From positions 186,001-250,000 of the forward strand of contig JAKSYS010000011.1 in NCBI GenBank assembly GCA_022925895.1: a stretch of DNA of 64,000 bases, written 5' to 3'. A program made the translations under genes and the position numbers. This document shows positions 43,010 through 54,936 of the stretch, piece after piece. The stretch's first letter is position 1. Every line of letters begins with the position of its first letter. The notes beneath the pieces are model-generated. The model was not told the DNA's origin and did not search any database. It saw nothing but the letters and a program-made list of their open reading frames with translations. This stretch comes from Fragilaria crotonensis. Its lineage: Eukaryota > Bacillariophyta > Fragilariophyceae > Fragilariales > Fragilariaceae.

Positions 43010-43200
43010 ACCTCATTTTTCTTTTGTGGTACGCTGGAAGAAGCTTGTTATCATACATTGCCGCTGGCCGTCTGTATCTTGTCTTGTTTTAGAAATTCTG
43101 GCTCGTCGTAACCATCTTCGTTTGTTGGAAGTCGATGAGTTCAGTAGAGTGTCCAGGTTCTTATCACAGAGGTATCGATCGTCAAAGTGTAGCATTGTTT
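43010..43200 (-). mobile_element. Second tail fragment of the RNase H-bearing retroelement
   Basis: The minus strand reads LHFDDRYLCDKNLDTLLN and STSNKRRWLRRARISK. This matches the tail LHFDDRCFC...STQRRWLQRVRESR of the remnant at 25420-27040. Only the terminal 60 codons are present, so this is a short degraded fragment. Confidence 0.6.
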
Positions 43201-44966
43201 GGTTGGTATAATACTGTCTGATTTCTGCTTCTTCGGCCGTGAGGGTTGCTCGTTTTTTCTGCTCGTCTCTACCATGTACGAACTAGTACTACACAGCCTT
43301 GATCACGCCGTGTACTTCGACTCTCAGTGCTTGTACCACTACTCAGTACTCCGCGGACGAAGATATGACAAACCCGAAAGAGGAGCACAGAAACAAGAGA
43401 ACACGTTCTAATGCATATCGTACTCAGAATATACACAGTAGTACACAACGTTGTTGACGTGATATGCTTGCTTATTGCTTCAGCCCGTCCTTACGACATA
43501 GAAGCTGAAAATTCGGTTCTCAAACAGGGATGGAAAACTGTATTTAATTAAGCTGTCTTTGATTTTCTTAATAGTTAAAGCATGCGGTGAGAATTCACGG
43601 ACTTTTGTATTTTATTGTAGTTATTCTTTAATTCCATTGAATTGAGTAGTTAGGGTTAAAGGTTCAGGTAGTACGCAGTACGCAGTAGTCAAGTCTCCAG
43701 TAGACTAGTAGCTAGCTAGTGGTGAATGGTGAGAGTGCCCAATAGGAACAAATGCGAATGCAGAATTCATGTCGTCGGGATGTATTGACAAGCAGGGTTA
43801 TGGTTTGATGGTAAGGCTTATTGTTGTCTTGGAGACTGAGTGTCATATTGTTAAGTACATCATATGCACATCAAGATTTCAGTTCCCCTTTTGCAATACC
43901 CATGGCATTGTCTACCTACTAGTAGTACTCAATCCACGTTTCCTGCAATTAGGGCTTTCCACAGAAGCAGCAGTATTCTATGACGATATTAACTTCTTTA
44001 TTCTTTGGCTGCACACAAGAATGGTATCACTAGCTATGAATGAGACGAGTAGAGAGGCAATCTTCATTGAATACACAGCACCAGACTTCCATGTTCTCTG
44101 AGGATTTCCTGAAGAACTTTGAATACAACCCACTATAAGAACTCAGAGTATTGTTAAAGAACTGTAAGAGTGCACTTCAGTTCTGGATATGTGAGGGTTC
44201 TACACGCCGGTGCCTTGTTTTGACGGGTATTCCAGGTAAGCATAACGTCATGCACACTACTACAATGCATTAACAATAGCTGTTGTAGTCAGTCTACTGC
44301 GGTACATTGTTCATAATGATACCACTCATAAAACGATACCACTCATCAAAACAAACGAAAACTAAAGGTACCCTTAATAAAAATTAAATACATCTTTTAT
44401 TAGTTATAGATTAAAGGTCATTATTCGAACAGAACCTGTGTGCAATAATCCATCCTGTTCTCAAAAGTTGACCCCCAGTTTTGTTTTTTGAAATGCCCGG
44501 CCGTGTTATGGGATAAAACTGTACTGTAAAACACAATCTACAAACATCAACTTTCTGATAGAAGTTGGTCTGCAAAACTTGGGCCAAGCTTTGAGGACCA
44601 ACATTTATTAGAAAGTTGGTAATCCACTGAGTCCTTTCAATCAAAGTACTAGTCAACTCACATCTTAAGCAAATGCAACGGAACCATTGGCATCACAGCA
44701 ACACACACTTTCTCATTGGGGTCAACAATGTCAGAGCATTCTTGGGCAAAGCGTCACTGGACAGTTAGGTCGTCATGCTTCCTGAGGGCATGTTACTGCA
44801 TATCCCTACCGGCCTAGGTTTCACTGTTTTGTCTAGTCTGATACGGTACCGTCATGAGCAGTACCGACGCATGACACTCGCATGTAGTCGAGTCACCACC
44901 AGACACTACGCGGTGACCTACGTTCGCTGATTACCAAGTGTAGTCTTAAAGCGGAGCACCTTTATG
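43200..44966. other. Gene-poor stretch
   Basis: Frames such as 43769-44101 (+, 110 codons) and 44411-44656 (-) have no recognised domain and ordinary chance composition. AGTACGCAGTACGCAGTAGTC repeats occur near 43670, and GGTACCGTCATGAGCAGTACC words near 44850. Confidence 0.4.
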
Positions 44967-45595
44967 CAGGGGTCGGTGAAGATAACTTTAACTATACTGG
45001 ACTTACGATGCCTTCAGCAGTTGTAACTTTGTACTGCGAGGTACGCATGGTTGGTTACTGGTACTGCAATACGCAATTCTCAGTACCAGGTCACAGGAAA
45101 CATACTTATGTTTTCTAGCCTCCAGTATTCAGTTGTTTGTGAGTTTCGAAGTTAATTGCAGTTATACCCTGCAGACGGTACCAGTGGTGTAGTAGCATAG
45201 TACACATTACTATACCTACGTACAGTACCCGAGTTTTCAGGGATTCTGGTGAGTTCCAACAGAAATCATGGCATACGTCATCGATATCCACTTAAACCAT
45301 GTTGCGAACACCAATCATTTCATACGCATTTCTCTACGTATCCCTAGTACATAATTACTCGCACCCACGACCAGCTAGTTACCCTTTACCTTCGTTAACC
45401 CCGCCCTGTCTCAGTTGTATCCTACTGGACGTTGCAGTTTTTAGTTAAGTAACCAACAAGTTTCAGTAGTTAGTTAAGTCACTCGAGTAGTCCCAGTAGT
45501 TGGTTAGTTCATTGTCGTGATTTCTTTAGAAGTTGGTCACTGCAGTTAACTAACTGCAGTTAACCGGAGGTCCAGTAACTTATCACCGACCCCTG
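44967..45595. mobile_element. 629-bp hAT-type MITE
   Basis: The left end CAGGGGTCGGTGAAGATAAC is inverted at the right end, where the minus strand reads CAGGGGTCGGTGATAAGTTA. The flanking 8-mers are CCTTTATG (44959-44966) and CCTTGATG (45596-45603), a target-site duplication with one mismatch. A CAGGGG start and an 8-bp duplication are the marks of hAT transposons. The interior contains GTTAGTTAAGTAACC-type repeats and no transposase. Confidence 0.75.
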
Positions 45596-45899
45596 CCTTG
45601 ATGGACTCCGCTCACAACTCTAAACTTTGCCTCTTTCATCTGCTCAATCGCACTCTTGCCGGTCTAGGATCGTAAGGTTCAAGAGCATCGAATAGGGCGT
45701 TGTCAATGCACACTCCCAAACCTCCACCACACCTCCGCCACCTCGCCATGCTCGTCAACTATCATTGGTCTGTATCATTCCCCAATTTCATCTCACGATT
45801 CCGGATTGACGTGACAACGAGGTAGCATCGCCGCTGCTTGGTGTCTAGCTAACCCTGCTCCCCAGCGAGCGCGGGGTTCCGAATAGGGGTTCATACGGT

Positions 45900-47290
45900 T
45901 TGGCTTCACAGGGCATCACTGATACTATGGAAGGCTCTTGTCAGCAAATAATTCAAGAGTGCCAGTGGAACAACAAATTTGGCTTGGTGGTCGAAGCTAT
46001 CACCAATCGAGGAGTCTCAAGACGATTGTACAATGAACATGATGAGCAACTGCTTGATCTTCTTTTCAATAGCACTGCAACTGAGGAGAATAAAAATACA
46101 GGAATGTATCAAGTAGTAGGGCGATGTACTTACGCAGAGGATGCTGGGGCAGATAGACCAGCAAAAAGGCGACGAGACAAGTATGTGGTAACGTACACTA
46201 TCACCAACGATGTCTCAATGATGGTAAGAAGCATGAATTAATCGTTCATTCTTTTGGTCCTGCTGCCTGGCTTCTCATGAATATCATCCTCCTACGATGT
46301 TGCTAACTGCCAGGTGTGGCATGTACATTGACTCTCCAGATCTTGATAACCCACCATTCTACACGATGTTATGGCGTCGTTTCAGAATACCATATGCCAC
46401 TTTTGAAGGATTGGTTTCAATGGGAGAGGAATATTCTTTGTTGGCACGCTGGAGGAGTGGGAGCACCAAGAAAGTTATGGGACAAGAGGCAGCGCCTCTT
46501 TCGCTTCTAATTGTATATGCTTTGAGATACCTTGGTCCACGCCGCGACTGGATGTTCAATGATCTTTCGGTGAAGACTGGCATATAAATGCCGAAAAAGC
46601 AGCTGAACACACAGCAGAATACACATGAGCTGGTCTACCTGGATGCATAGGATCAACCGATGCCACTCACAAACTTCTTGAAAAGAAGGTTGATAATTGC
46701 TTGAGACAGAGCCAGCACTTAGGGTTTAAGTCCTCTCAGCCGCACTGCAAGAGACTACAACATAAGCAAGTGCGAATCATCGTTGTCACCACATACTTGC
46801 AACAAGAACACGGCATCCAACAAGATGGAATGACAAGACATTTGTTCTTTTTGACATTTTTGTTGTTTCTCTTAATGACGGGCGCCATTTGGATGATTGT
46901 GACCTTTGAATTGTATCATGAAAGTGATTGTGATGGAAATATTGAGAAGGTTAGTAAGTACATAGGTGCATGCATGGTAAATTGTTGATAAGAATGGATA
47001 TCTCATCTGGTCTCCACCATTGAAGACCTCAACGAGTCGTCACATAATGGGCTTTTCACAATGTCTTGGATCCACGCAAAAGGATGTGGAATGTACATTT
47101 TGAATATTGAAGGGGCGATTTAGAATTCTTAAAACAGGAATACGTTTGCATGGACAAGAATCTGCCAACAGAATCTTTATGACTTGTTGTGCACTTCACA
47201 ATTGACTTCTTCATGTTGATGGTTTCATCCAAAGAAGCTCCACAACATCAGATGGATTGCCTCCTGTTGGTACTAAAGGTGTTGAGGTAA
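45900..47290 (+). pseudogene. PIF/Harbinger-type DDE transposase, decayed
   Basis: Frames on the plus strand follow the order of DDE_Tnp_4-type transposases. The first (from about 45900) is an N-terminal region ending in a basic run AKRRRDKYVV. The second (46297-46587) reads PPFYTMLWRRFRIPYATFEG and LSLLIVYALRYLGPRRDW. Then come AGLPGCIGSTDATH (the first catalytic Asp in STDATH) and RQSQHLGFKSSQP. Near 47080-47230 comes KDVECTFGILKGRFRILKTG followed by CALHNWLLHVDG, the conserved C-terminal block. Stops and frame changes separate the parts. No terminal repeats were identified. This is the remains of an autonomous element. Confidence 0.7.
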
Positions 47291-47669
47291 GGTATTCTTG
47301 CAACCATTGATGCCCTTCTCAAATGTCTTGTTCAATATTGCATAATGCCAAGAAGACATTTTTAAGTTGTGACTGGATGCTGGAACTAGCTAACTCACAA
47401 AGTGAACATCAATCCTTCAGAGAAAATTCAGGCCAAAATAGGTTAATAAGTTTTCAAAACTACCGAAAAAGCTGTTTTCGTGTTTACACGAAAACAATGA
47501 GGCGTTGTCCATTCTCTTTTTAAGTGTAGGGCTGTATCATGTTTGACGCTTGCCTTCAAGTTTAAAAAGAAAATGATTGGTCAATGTAATATAAGTGTAA
47601 GGCAGTATCCTCGGGTAATAAGATGTAGTATTGCCATTTGACGTTGGCCGGGCCCTCAAGTTTCTGATT

Positions 47670-47897
47670 GGGAGGCCGTGTATGTCCCCGAATCGAGCCG
47701 ATCGAGCTTTTCCAAAAAAATCGACTCCATAAATTATATCGCATATTAAATTACACATCAAGTTTACCTACAAATCTCAGACTGCTCCTCTGAGGACAGA
47801 AATACCGTAAAGTGTACCAGTAATAAGTAGAACTCAGTACTCCCGTACGCTATTGCAGGTGATGGCCGGCTCGATTAGGGGACATACACGGGCTCCC
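47670..47897. mobile_element. 228-bp MITE with TGATT duplication
   Basis: The left end GGGAGGCCGTGTATGTCCCC, continued by AATCGAGCCG, is matched in inverted form by the right end with about three differences over 31 bases. TGATT occurs immediately outside both ends, a 5-bp target-site duplication. The terminal sequence is related to the 1.05-kb element at 37575-38629, which could therefore be mobilised by the same unknown transposase. Confidence 0.75.
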
Positions 47898-47960
47898 TGA
47901 TTGGCCAAAGGCATTATTTACTTAAAGAGTCTATTTGTAAGTGCGTGGCTGTTTCAGGTA

Positions 47961-48418
47961 CACGTGCTACCTACGGTGATACAGTACTCCGGTAAGACAG
48001 TAACATAGGGAGAGCATGCTGATTGGTACGGCTTGACGTCATTTCCTTGCATTCTAATCGGATCCTGACATAAAACGAGAGCGAAAACTTTGCTCTAATA
48101 TGATATATGCTTGCGACTTGCGACGACGACTGACGACATCATGGCATGACACAAAATGTTTACTTAAGAGTGGTGAAGTTAAGTAAATGGTTCCTTTGAC
48201 CAATCAAATAATTCTTCGAAACTTTGAGAGTCCCGCCAACTTTACATGGCGACGGTTTCGATTAGAATGCAAGGAAATGACGTCAATGATGACGTCACAG
48301 TACTGACCCTTTCACGTGCTACCTACGGTGATACAGTACTCCGGTAAGACAGTAACATAGGGAGAGCATGCTGATTGGTACGGCTTGACGTCATTTCCTT
48401 GCATTCTAATCGGATCCT
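47961..48418. repeat. Perfect 106-bp direct repeats with an inverted partial copy between them
   Basis: 47961-48066 and 48313-48418 are identical (both start CACGTGCTACCTACGGTGAT). Their last 27 bases (TGACGTCATTTCCTTGCATT onward) also occur inverted at 48259-48285. In addition TGATTGGCCAAAGGCATTAT at 47898 is inverted near 48207 (AATGGTTCCTTTGACCAATCA-like). The result is a nested fold-back between recent direct repeats. No coding sequence is present. Confidence 0.8.
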
Positions 48419-48836
48419 TATTGCAGACGGGGGCAATAACCTTGGCAAAATGGAGTTACAAATGACATCATACTGACATGAGCAACACATTGAATTCTCG
48501 TTCGTTTCAGCCAAAAGCCAAAACCCAAAACACGAACCCGACCTGGTATGGTCACAAATCGGCATGTCGACGAACTGGACACAACTTACTTGGAGACAGT
48601 CTTTGTTTTCACTTGTGCGGTTTTTCTTGGAGATCCGCCAGATAACGACTGCCATGGCCATCGCTTCGTCAAGTTCAGAGCAAGTGGTTCATTTGCACAG
48701 GAGTCGTGGGAATTCACTCCTGCATACTACGGAGTTCCAGCAGAACCCTGTGATTCGAGTCCTCACTGCGCTGATCGATGTAGCATGAAAACTGCCCAGC
48801 CTGTGCCAAGAAGCCTCTTGAGAATGTTATTCCGTG

Positions 48837-49110
48837 CTCTATGTTTCTTTCCAGAGTCGATAATGAGAAGTACTACACTCTCTGTCAGATTCGTCGGCAT
48901 GACCACGCACATCAGCTTGGTTACTGGTTGGGGATACTATTTACGATGCCACTCAGTACATTTCCAAACATCCAGGTGACCAAATGAGCATTCTGAAGAA
49001 ATCCGGTGGCAAAGCGGATTGCTCGGTGGACTTTTACTTTCACTCGCCGGGCGTTCGTCGACTGTGGAGGAAGCATAGGGTCGGCAAGCTCTGCGCATGC
49101 CGATCTCACA
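48837..49110 (+). pseudogene. Cytochrome b5-like haem-binding domain fragment
   Basis: One frame reads NEKYYTLCQIRRHDHAH. A shift of one phase then gives AWLLVGDTIYDATQYISKHP, followed by GDQMSILKKSGGKADCSVDF and HSPGVRRLWRKHRVGKL. This is the cytochrome b5 order: a WxxxGxxxYDxTxY entry, the HPGG-like first haem ligand (here HPGD), then a second His in FHSP. The phase change between the two parts and the absence of neighbouring exons suggest a decayed copy. The functional parent is presumably elsewhere. Confidence 0.5.
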
Positions 49111-49250
49111 AAAGCAGTTTTGGAAAAGACGAACAGTGTATCAGCAGTTAAGGAGTGTTTATATAGCCTGTAACAATGATAGAATTAGACTACGTGGGAC
49201 GTCCTTAATAGCTCACTGCAACAGGGCGGCCTGCTTTTGGTCTGGCAACT

Positions 49251-52200
49251 TCAACTGGTTACAATCATCGAATTCTCCTCGACTTGTATAAGTCGAACAA
49301 TAAGCCGTTGCAATTCTTCACCTCCCCATCTGCTGGCCAAACCCTCCAATCCAGACTTGAACGCATCAATAGGACTCTTTAGGCGTTCAGAAAACGTGGC
49401 GTCGGACAGTTCTCGGTACGCCCGATTGTCGATCGAGCCGTACAAAGCATTTTTCACCCATTCTTCAAGAACCTCCACGAAGCTCGTGAGGCTCAAGAAT
49501 AGACGACGCCCATCAGGCAGACCCATCGGAGCTCTCGCTCCAAGCTCATCGATAGCATCAAAAAACGAATCAAGTAGATTTAGGAATGAGATTCCAATGC
49601 AACGTAGGATACGCAAAGGCCATGGCTGGGAAGAAGATGCAGGGAGTGCATGCCGTAATCCTGTAGCGACAAAGCTGAGTTGGCGCTTTGTATATGGCAT
49701 TGTGAACAATGATTGGATACGTACCTTCCAATGTTATCACAATGAACACCACTGGGACAATGAATTCGAACTCTTCCCCGTACAAATCGCGGCCGAGCGC
49801 GATGACTACCCGTTTCACTCTGTCAAGCCATAACTCATCCTCAAACAATGGATTGATGTTGTCCTGTGCATCGGCAGACAGAAGCGTCACAGCCCTCGAG
49901 TCATTGCCGGCAAGAGTTCGGAGGAAATTGTAAGACGCCGTTGAACGAGTTGTGCAAGGTAGAATTTCCTGGCAGATAATCTTCTGCCACAACATCTCAA
50001 TTTTGTCGGGCTCTTTGTCGTAACGACATGATCGCAGGATGTGCAGGCACACATCATGCAACTCCAATTCAGCAGCGTAGTCGTTGTAGAGAGTCGAAGC
50101 ATCAACCAGTCTCGATTTCAACAGTTGCAGTTTTCCTTCGTCGAGCTCGGCACTGAGGCCACGGGATTCGATTGCCTCCAGCGTGCGCTGCTGCAGAAGA
50201 GCGATAGCAAGGTGCTCTGCTGCGCAAATAAGTCTGGTATCAAGCTCGGTAAGGGCATCATGCGCGCTCTGACTGCGAAGAGCTTCGATGGCGCTGAAAT
50301 ATGACGTTTCAGATCGGTCGAGGAAAAGGATTCTATCATCCAACGAAAACGTCTGATTCACATCAAAGGCCACATTCCACATATGGTCCCCAGCTTCTGC
50401 GTACTTGCTGTGTACAATGTAGTATTGCCACTTCAAGTGCGGGTCTTTCTTTCCATCGAGCCAGGTCTCGACTTCGGGACTGTCGATTTCCATAAGTAAA
50501 CGAGTGTTGTTCACGAAGAGGAAATCGAAAAAGGCGTTCCGAAAGTCCTCACCTGGAAACGCCGCGCACGCCGAAACCATACTTTTCTTGGCATTTTCAT
50601 CGATTTGGCTGTTCAGCACCGTCAGTAAATGGGACAAAAGAATTGCATGACACGTGGAGATGGCATCCTTGGCGGTGGCCGATGACCCCACGATTGTCGC
50701 AGTCGAAGCTGAAGACGTCTGGCCATTCTCATTTGGAGATCTCTCGCAAGTCTTTGAATAATGGTAAAGCCTTGTCTCCCACTCGAAATGTGTGCTTTGA
50801 GCATCAAAGGCAAGGCTGGCAGCAGGGCCGCCATGGAAGTTAGCCGCTGTGAGAATGCAAATGTCAACGATCCCTAGGTAATCGCCAATCTTCTGCAGCA
50901 CTGATGTCGCTCTGGCGAGAGGACTGTCGCACTGTGTGGCAAGATGCACCTTCTGCTCGTAGGACTCGGCTTCACCACTATGCAGAAATCGTCCAGTAAT
51001 CAGTTGGGCATTGATCCAAAACCTAGCGGCCTTTTTGAAGTGCTCGACAGCCTGGGGGGAAAGCGATGCCGGCCCCAGCAACATCTGCGAACATTTCATG
51101 GCATCATAAGCCGCGCGGAAGCCCAGAAAAGAGTACCCGACGCCAGGTGAAACATAGAGAAAGCACTCATTTGAAAGTGACTCCACCAGCTTTTCGGAGT
51201 CGGCCGATAGAGTGACATTGGCGTTGGTATTGCACACAAATGAGTAAAGAAGGCTTTCAACTCGTTCTTGGCCGCCTCTGTCGTCGACCAGTTGGGACAT
51301 CGTAAGACCATGCAGAAGCCCCCACTGCACTTCAGGTAAGTCCTGCCTAACATGGGCACGCTTAAGCAGAGACAAGAGGTCAAGAAACTGAACTGATCTT
51401 GATATCAAGCGATACAACGAATGGAGATTTCGCTCCTCGATTAGACGAGCAATTGCAGTCGCTTCATCGATTGGAGTCTCGTCGCTTCCACTCAACTCTT
51501 TACTGTTGGTTGAGCCAACACCAGGAACCTCCTTAACCGCCCGAAGAAAACATTTTCGCATGAGCTGCATTAAGGTGAAAAGAGGCAATCGTACAGCTTC
51601 CAGCGTTGCGTCATCCATTAGCATCTCCACTTTGGCTGGAAATTTCTTTGCTGAGCCGTATATTTCTCGTGTTTGTCCTTCGGTGACGACAACTGCTGGT
51701 TTACACCAGGCTGGTCGAAGAAGCCGAGATGTAAGTACGACCATTGCGTCGCTCAAGCAAGAGGGAGTGAACTCGTAACCATTTGGTACCAACGGATCTG
51801 AGGAGCTATCTTGTACATAAAACGAATTGCCTTCAACGGCTAGTAGGCGCGGTTCACCGCTGTTTCCAAAAGCTGCTTTGAGTGCTCGATCTTTGATTGA
51901 CTCGGAAACCTGGCTAGTCCCCATGGACGGTCCACAACCAATGGCAAGCATCAAGGCGAGCGTGCAGAACTGCTTAGGTCCATAGTTGCTGGAGAATGCA
52001 ACTACGTGTGCGTCGCGTGCAACGTAGGGACCGGCTCGCAGGAGAGTTACCGCAAGGCAAGTGAGGACCGTGTTCCGTTCAAAGTAGTGCATTCCTCCAA
52101 CACTGACGGCAATTGTTCGCATGGGTGGAAGGACGTGAGTTATAGCCATTTCGTCGAGTGGGACAAGTGACGGACACAGTAACCAGGAACTGAGGCGTGC

Positions 52201-54345
52201 TGACTTGTGGTCGCCCAAATCCCCTTCTGATACGTCGCTAAATCCACCAGCCCCGCAGCGGTTGGATATTCTGTACTGATGTTCTTGAGAAGCACTTGTC
52301 GAGCGAATGAGGGCTGTGTGGAATGCGAATCCGCACCCAAGCTGGCGGGACAAGAAATTCCAGAATACCTGGAAAGGGATGCCGTTCCGTGACGGTCTTG
52401 ACGTTATCACCTTCCATGCTGTTGAGCGCGTACCTTCATTGGAGGTCGTAGGCGTGGCTTCATCAGATACCTTGCCATCATTCAGATTTCTTACGACTCT
52501 GGGAATATAAGGAGTAACAAGCCCACCACTCAATTCAATGTCAGTGGGTGTCTGGGAATAAAGCATCAATTTCATCAATGACGAAGTGCGAGAGTATCCA
52601 ATTGCCGATGAATCCATGATTCGACCACCAGGCAGAAATGCGACCGGAAGGGCAACAGTCTCGGTGACACCTTCGCGTAGAACAAAATCGGCATTAGTTG
52701 CAACAATAGGATTCCCCACTTCCAAGTCTGAGCTCCCCGCAGGTCGCTGCGGCTTCTGAAGCGCCAGGAACAAGTGCCCATCGGCGTAGGAAGTAGAATC
52801 GACTGAAACTTGGGGTAAAAGACATGGGACCACCCCACCCGGCACACCTCGTTCTTCCATCGACTCATTTATACCTCCTGTTGAAGGGTCAACTGGCGGT
52901 GGGGCGCGGATATGGCACATGATGATTTTGTTGGTAGGTGCAAGATTGGACTTGTTCGCGATGGGCAGTAAGCTGGTCAGGTAGTACCGAAGGCCTCCAC
53001 CAGTCACAGCCAGAAGAGTCAGCCGACTGCTGTCACTCCGAGGCAAGACATGTATAGAGACTGGAATCAGGACGCGGGTCTTGACATCGGTCGCCAATTT
53101 GAGGATGGATCTGGCACCGTCCGTGCCCCCAACGCCTACCTGCGCGGATACACCACCGCCAACAAAGTTGATTGAAGATAAAGGCGCAGACATATGCCCC
53201 TTTGCAACAGCCGAAAGGTATTGACGAGCTATGTCGTCACAATCAATCGAAGCACTGACAGTGACGTCCTTACCGCGCAAGTCGTAGACTGAAATGAAAC
53301 CTCGAGCAGAAAGTGTGCACAGGCATTGGCGTTCCGCGTCATGGAGGATCTTATCCAGAGGCCCGATATTTGGTCCGCCCCAAAAAGCCGCCGGAGCCTT
53401 TCGCAACCAATCCGGTACGATCGCACGAGCAACGGCAGAGAATCCATTCTCTGAGTGGTTCAACTTACGGCACGTTTGAGGACGCACAAAGCCACCCAGC
53501 AAGGAAAGTAAGGCACGCCTTCCGTTGCGCATTACTTGATACGCATGGCTAGACTCTTTCAACTGAATGCTGGTGGCTGTACCATCGTAGTAGTCCTCCA
53601 ATCGCTGCTTGTAAGTCTTCAGTTGTTCAGAGTCTTCGGATAGAAGATTTTCGTAGTCGAATTCGTACAAGGATCCGTCGTATCCTCCCATCAAGATTCT
53701 GCCATCGGAGAGTCCGCAAACACTGACAATCGGGATGTCATCAGAAGGGAGCGTGTATCGTGTTGGAACTATGCCGAATAGCTTGCCATCGTGAAGAACC
53801 AAGGCGCAAAGCATGATCTCGTCTAGAGTCGACACCACCAAGCACCATTCCACAATCTCTTTAAAGATGCCTAAGAAAGGAGGTAATACCAAAGGAAACA
53901 GGTTAAGTTCGGGCGCAATGAACAAGATGAAATACAAGATCTGACGATTCGTCGTACCTTTCTTAGGCTTGACGATCCCAACACACACGATGGAATGCCT
54001 GCTAACCATTTCAAGATCGACGAAATGCTCCTCGTCGTCAAAATTCCAGAGAAAGAGCTTGTGGTCAACACTCATCCACGCGAGGGAGGCTTCTGGAAGA
54101 AGACCCATCAATAAGGAGCTTGAAACAGATTTAGCTTGACTCGCAAGACCAGGTGGAAGCGGGGTGGATCTCTTGTGCTGGAACGGAAGTTCAGATGCGA
54201 AGTAATGGCTTCCGTTTCCACTCGCTAAGATTCTTCGATGAAGGTCACCACCAGCCTCGTCTTCCCTAAGTTCACGAAGTATGGCTTTGCCAGCCATCGC
54301 AAGAGGCAAAAAGTCATCTTTCCAATATTCCACAAGGGTCGACAT
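49251..54345 (-). CDS. NUP155: Nucleoporin Nup155/Nup170 homologue
   Basis: Nup155 is a large scaffold protein of the inner ring of the nuclear pore. It has an N-terminal beta-propeller and a C-terminal alpha-helical stack. Exon 1 is 54345-49725 and exon 2 is 49660-49251. The 64-bp intron (GTACGTATCC...GTCGCTACAG) is chosen because it joins ...VITLE to GLRHALPASSSQPWPLRIL in frame and the product stays open to a stop, giving about 1676 residues. The start at 54345 (MSTLVEYWKDDFLPLAM) is the first in-frame ATG; the frame is open 31 codons further upstream without ATG. The family landmark appears near residue 70: LMGLLPEASLAWMSVDHKLF and LWNFDDEE, then FPLVLPPFLGIF and ILMGGYDGSLYEFDYE. The C-terminal half (WINAQLITGRFLHSGEAESY and beyond) is helical. 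The gene is complete and diverges from VPS16. Confidence 0.85.
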
Positions 54346-54936
54346 GTCGTTCTGGCAGATCCGATCTGTTGTTTTTATGAGGTCTGTGATGTCGGATCCC
54401 GCGCCAGTAATAGAACGTGTCCCGCCATCACTCTTCACGTATCACGTATCACGTATCACACGAACCGTGGAATCGATGACATAGCAGACAAACGATGGTA
54501 TTGTACTACAGTACAGTTCAACTTGTAGGTAGCTGGTACGCTGCATCAAAACATCAAAACCACATCATACGACAGGAATACTCGTACGGTGTACCGCTAT
54601 ACTCCGGTACAACGAAATCCGAGTTGACGACTACAGGTGTAACGACTATGAATACCTGGTACTGTACCTTGTACCAGGTACTAAAGAATATTCATATATA
54701 AACATGCATATATCCAGTTGAACATGTATGTGAGAATTTGGGATACACTGTACTGTATGTATACAGACATGCAATCATACTCCAAGTTTCCTGGTACAAG
54801 GTACAAGTACATTACATGTAATAATCGTCACGATGGACAGCGACAGTGCGACAGTGGACAAAGTTGCATGAATGCCCGCTTCAATGATGGAGCAAATTTT
54901 TTGTTACGACGTAGAACTAAATTAACAAGAAGAAGA
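54346..54936. promoter_or_regulatory. Divergent intergenic region between NUP155 and VPS16
   Basis: About 590 bp separate the two probable start codons. A triple ATCACGTATC repeat (54435-54460) lies just upstream of NUP155. GGTACTGTACC and GTACCAGGTAC words lie at 54650-54680. No named promoter element can be assigned. Confidence 0.4.

Noticed and set aside
45900-46241. The 113-codon frame as an independent host gene
   Set aside because: Its position directly before Harbinger-type transposase blocks on the same strand, and its basic tail, fit the N-terminal part of that transposase better.
47961-48418. A miniature LTR element made from the 106-bp direct repeats
   Set aside because: The repeats do not begin TG or end CA, and no primer-binding site or polypurine tract is visible; a local duplication fits as well.
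49626-49724. A 99-bp intron in NUP155 ending at CTTCTTCCCAG
   Set aside because: It keeps the frame that stops within 18 codons; the 64-bp alternative joins to the long conserved-looking C-terminal frame.
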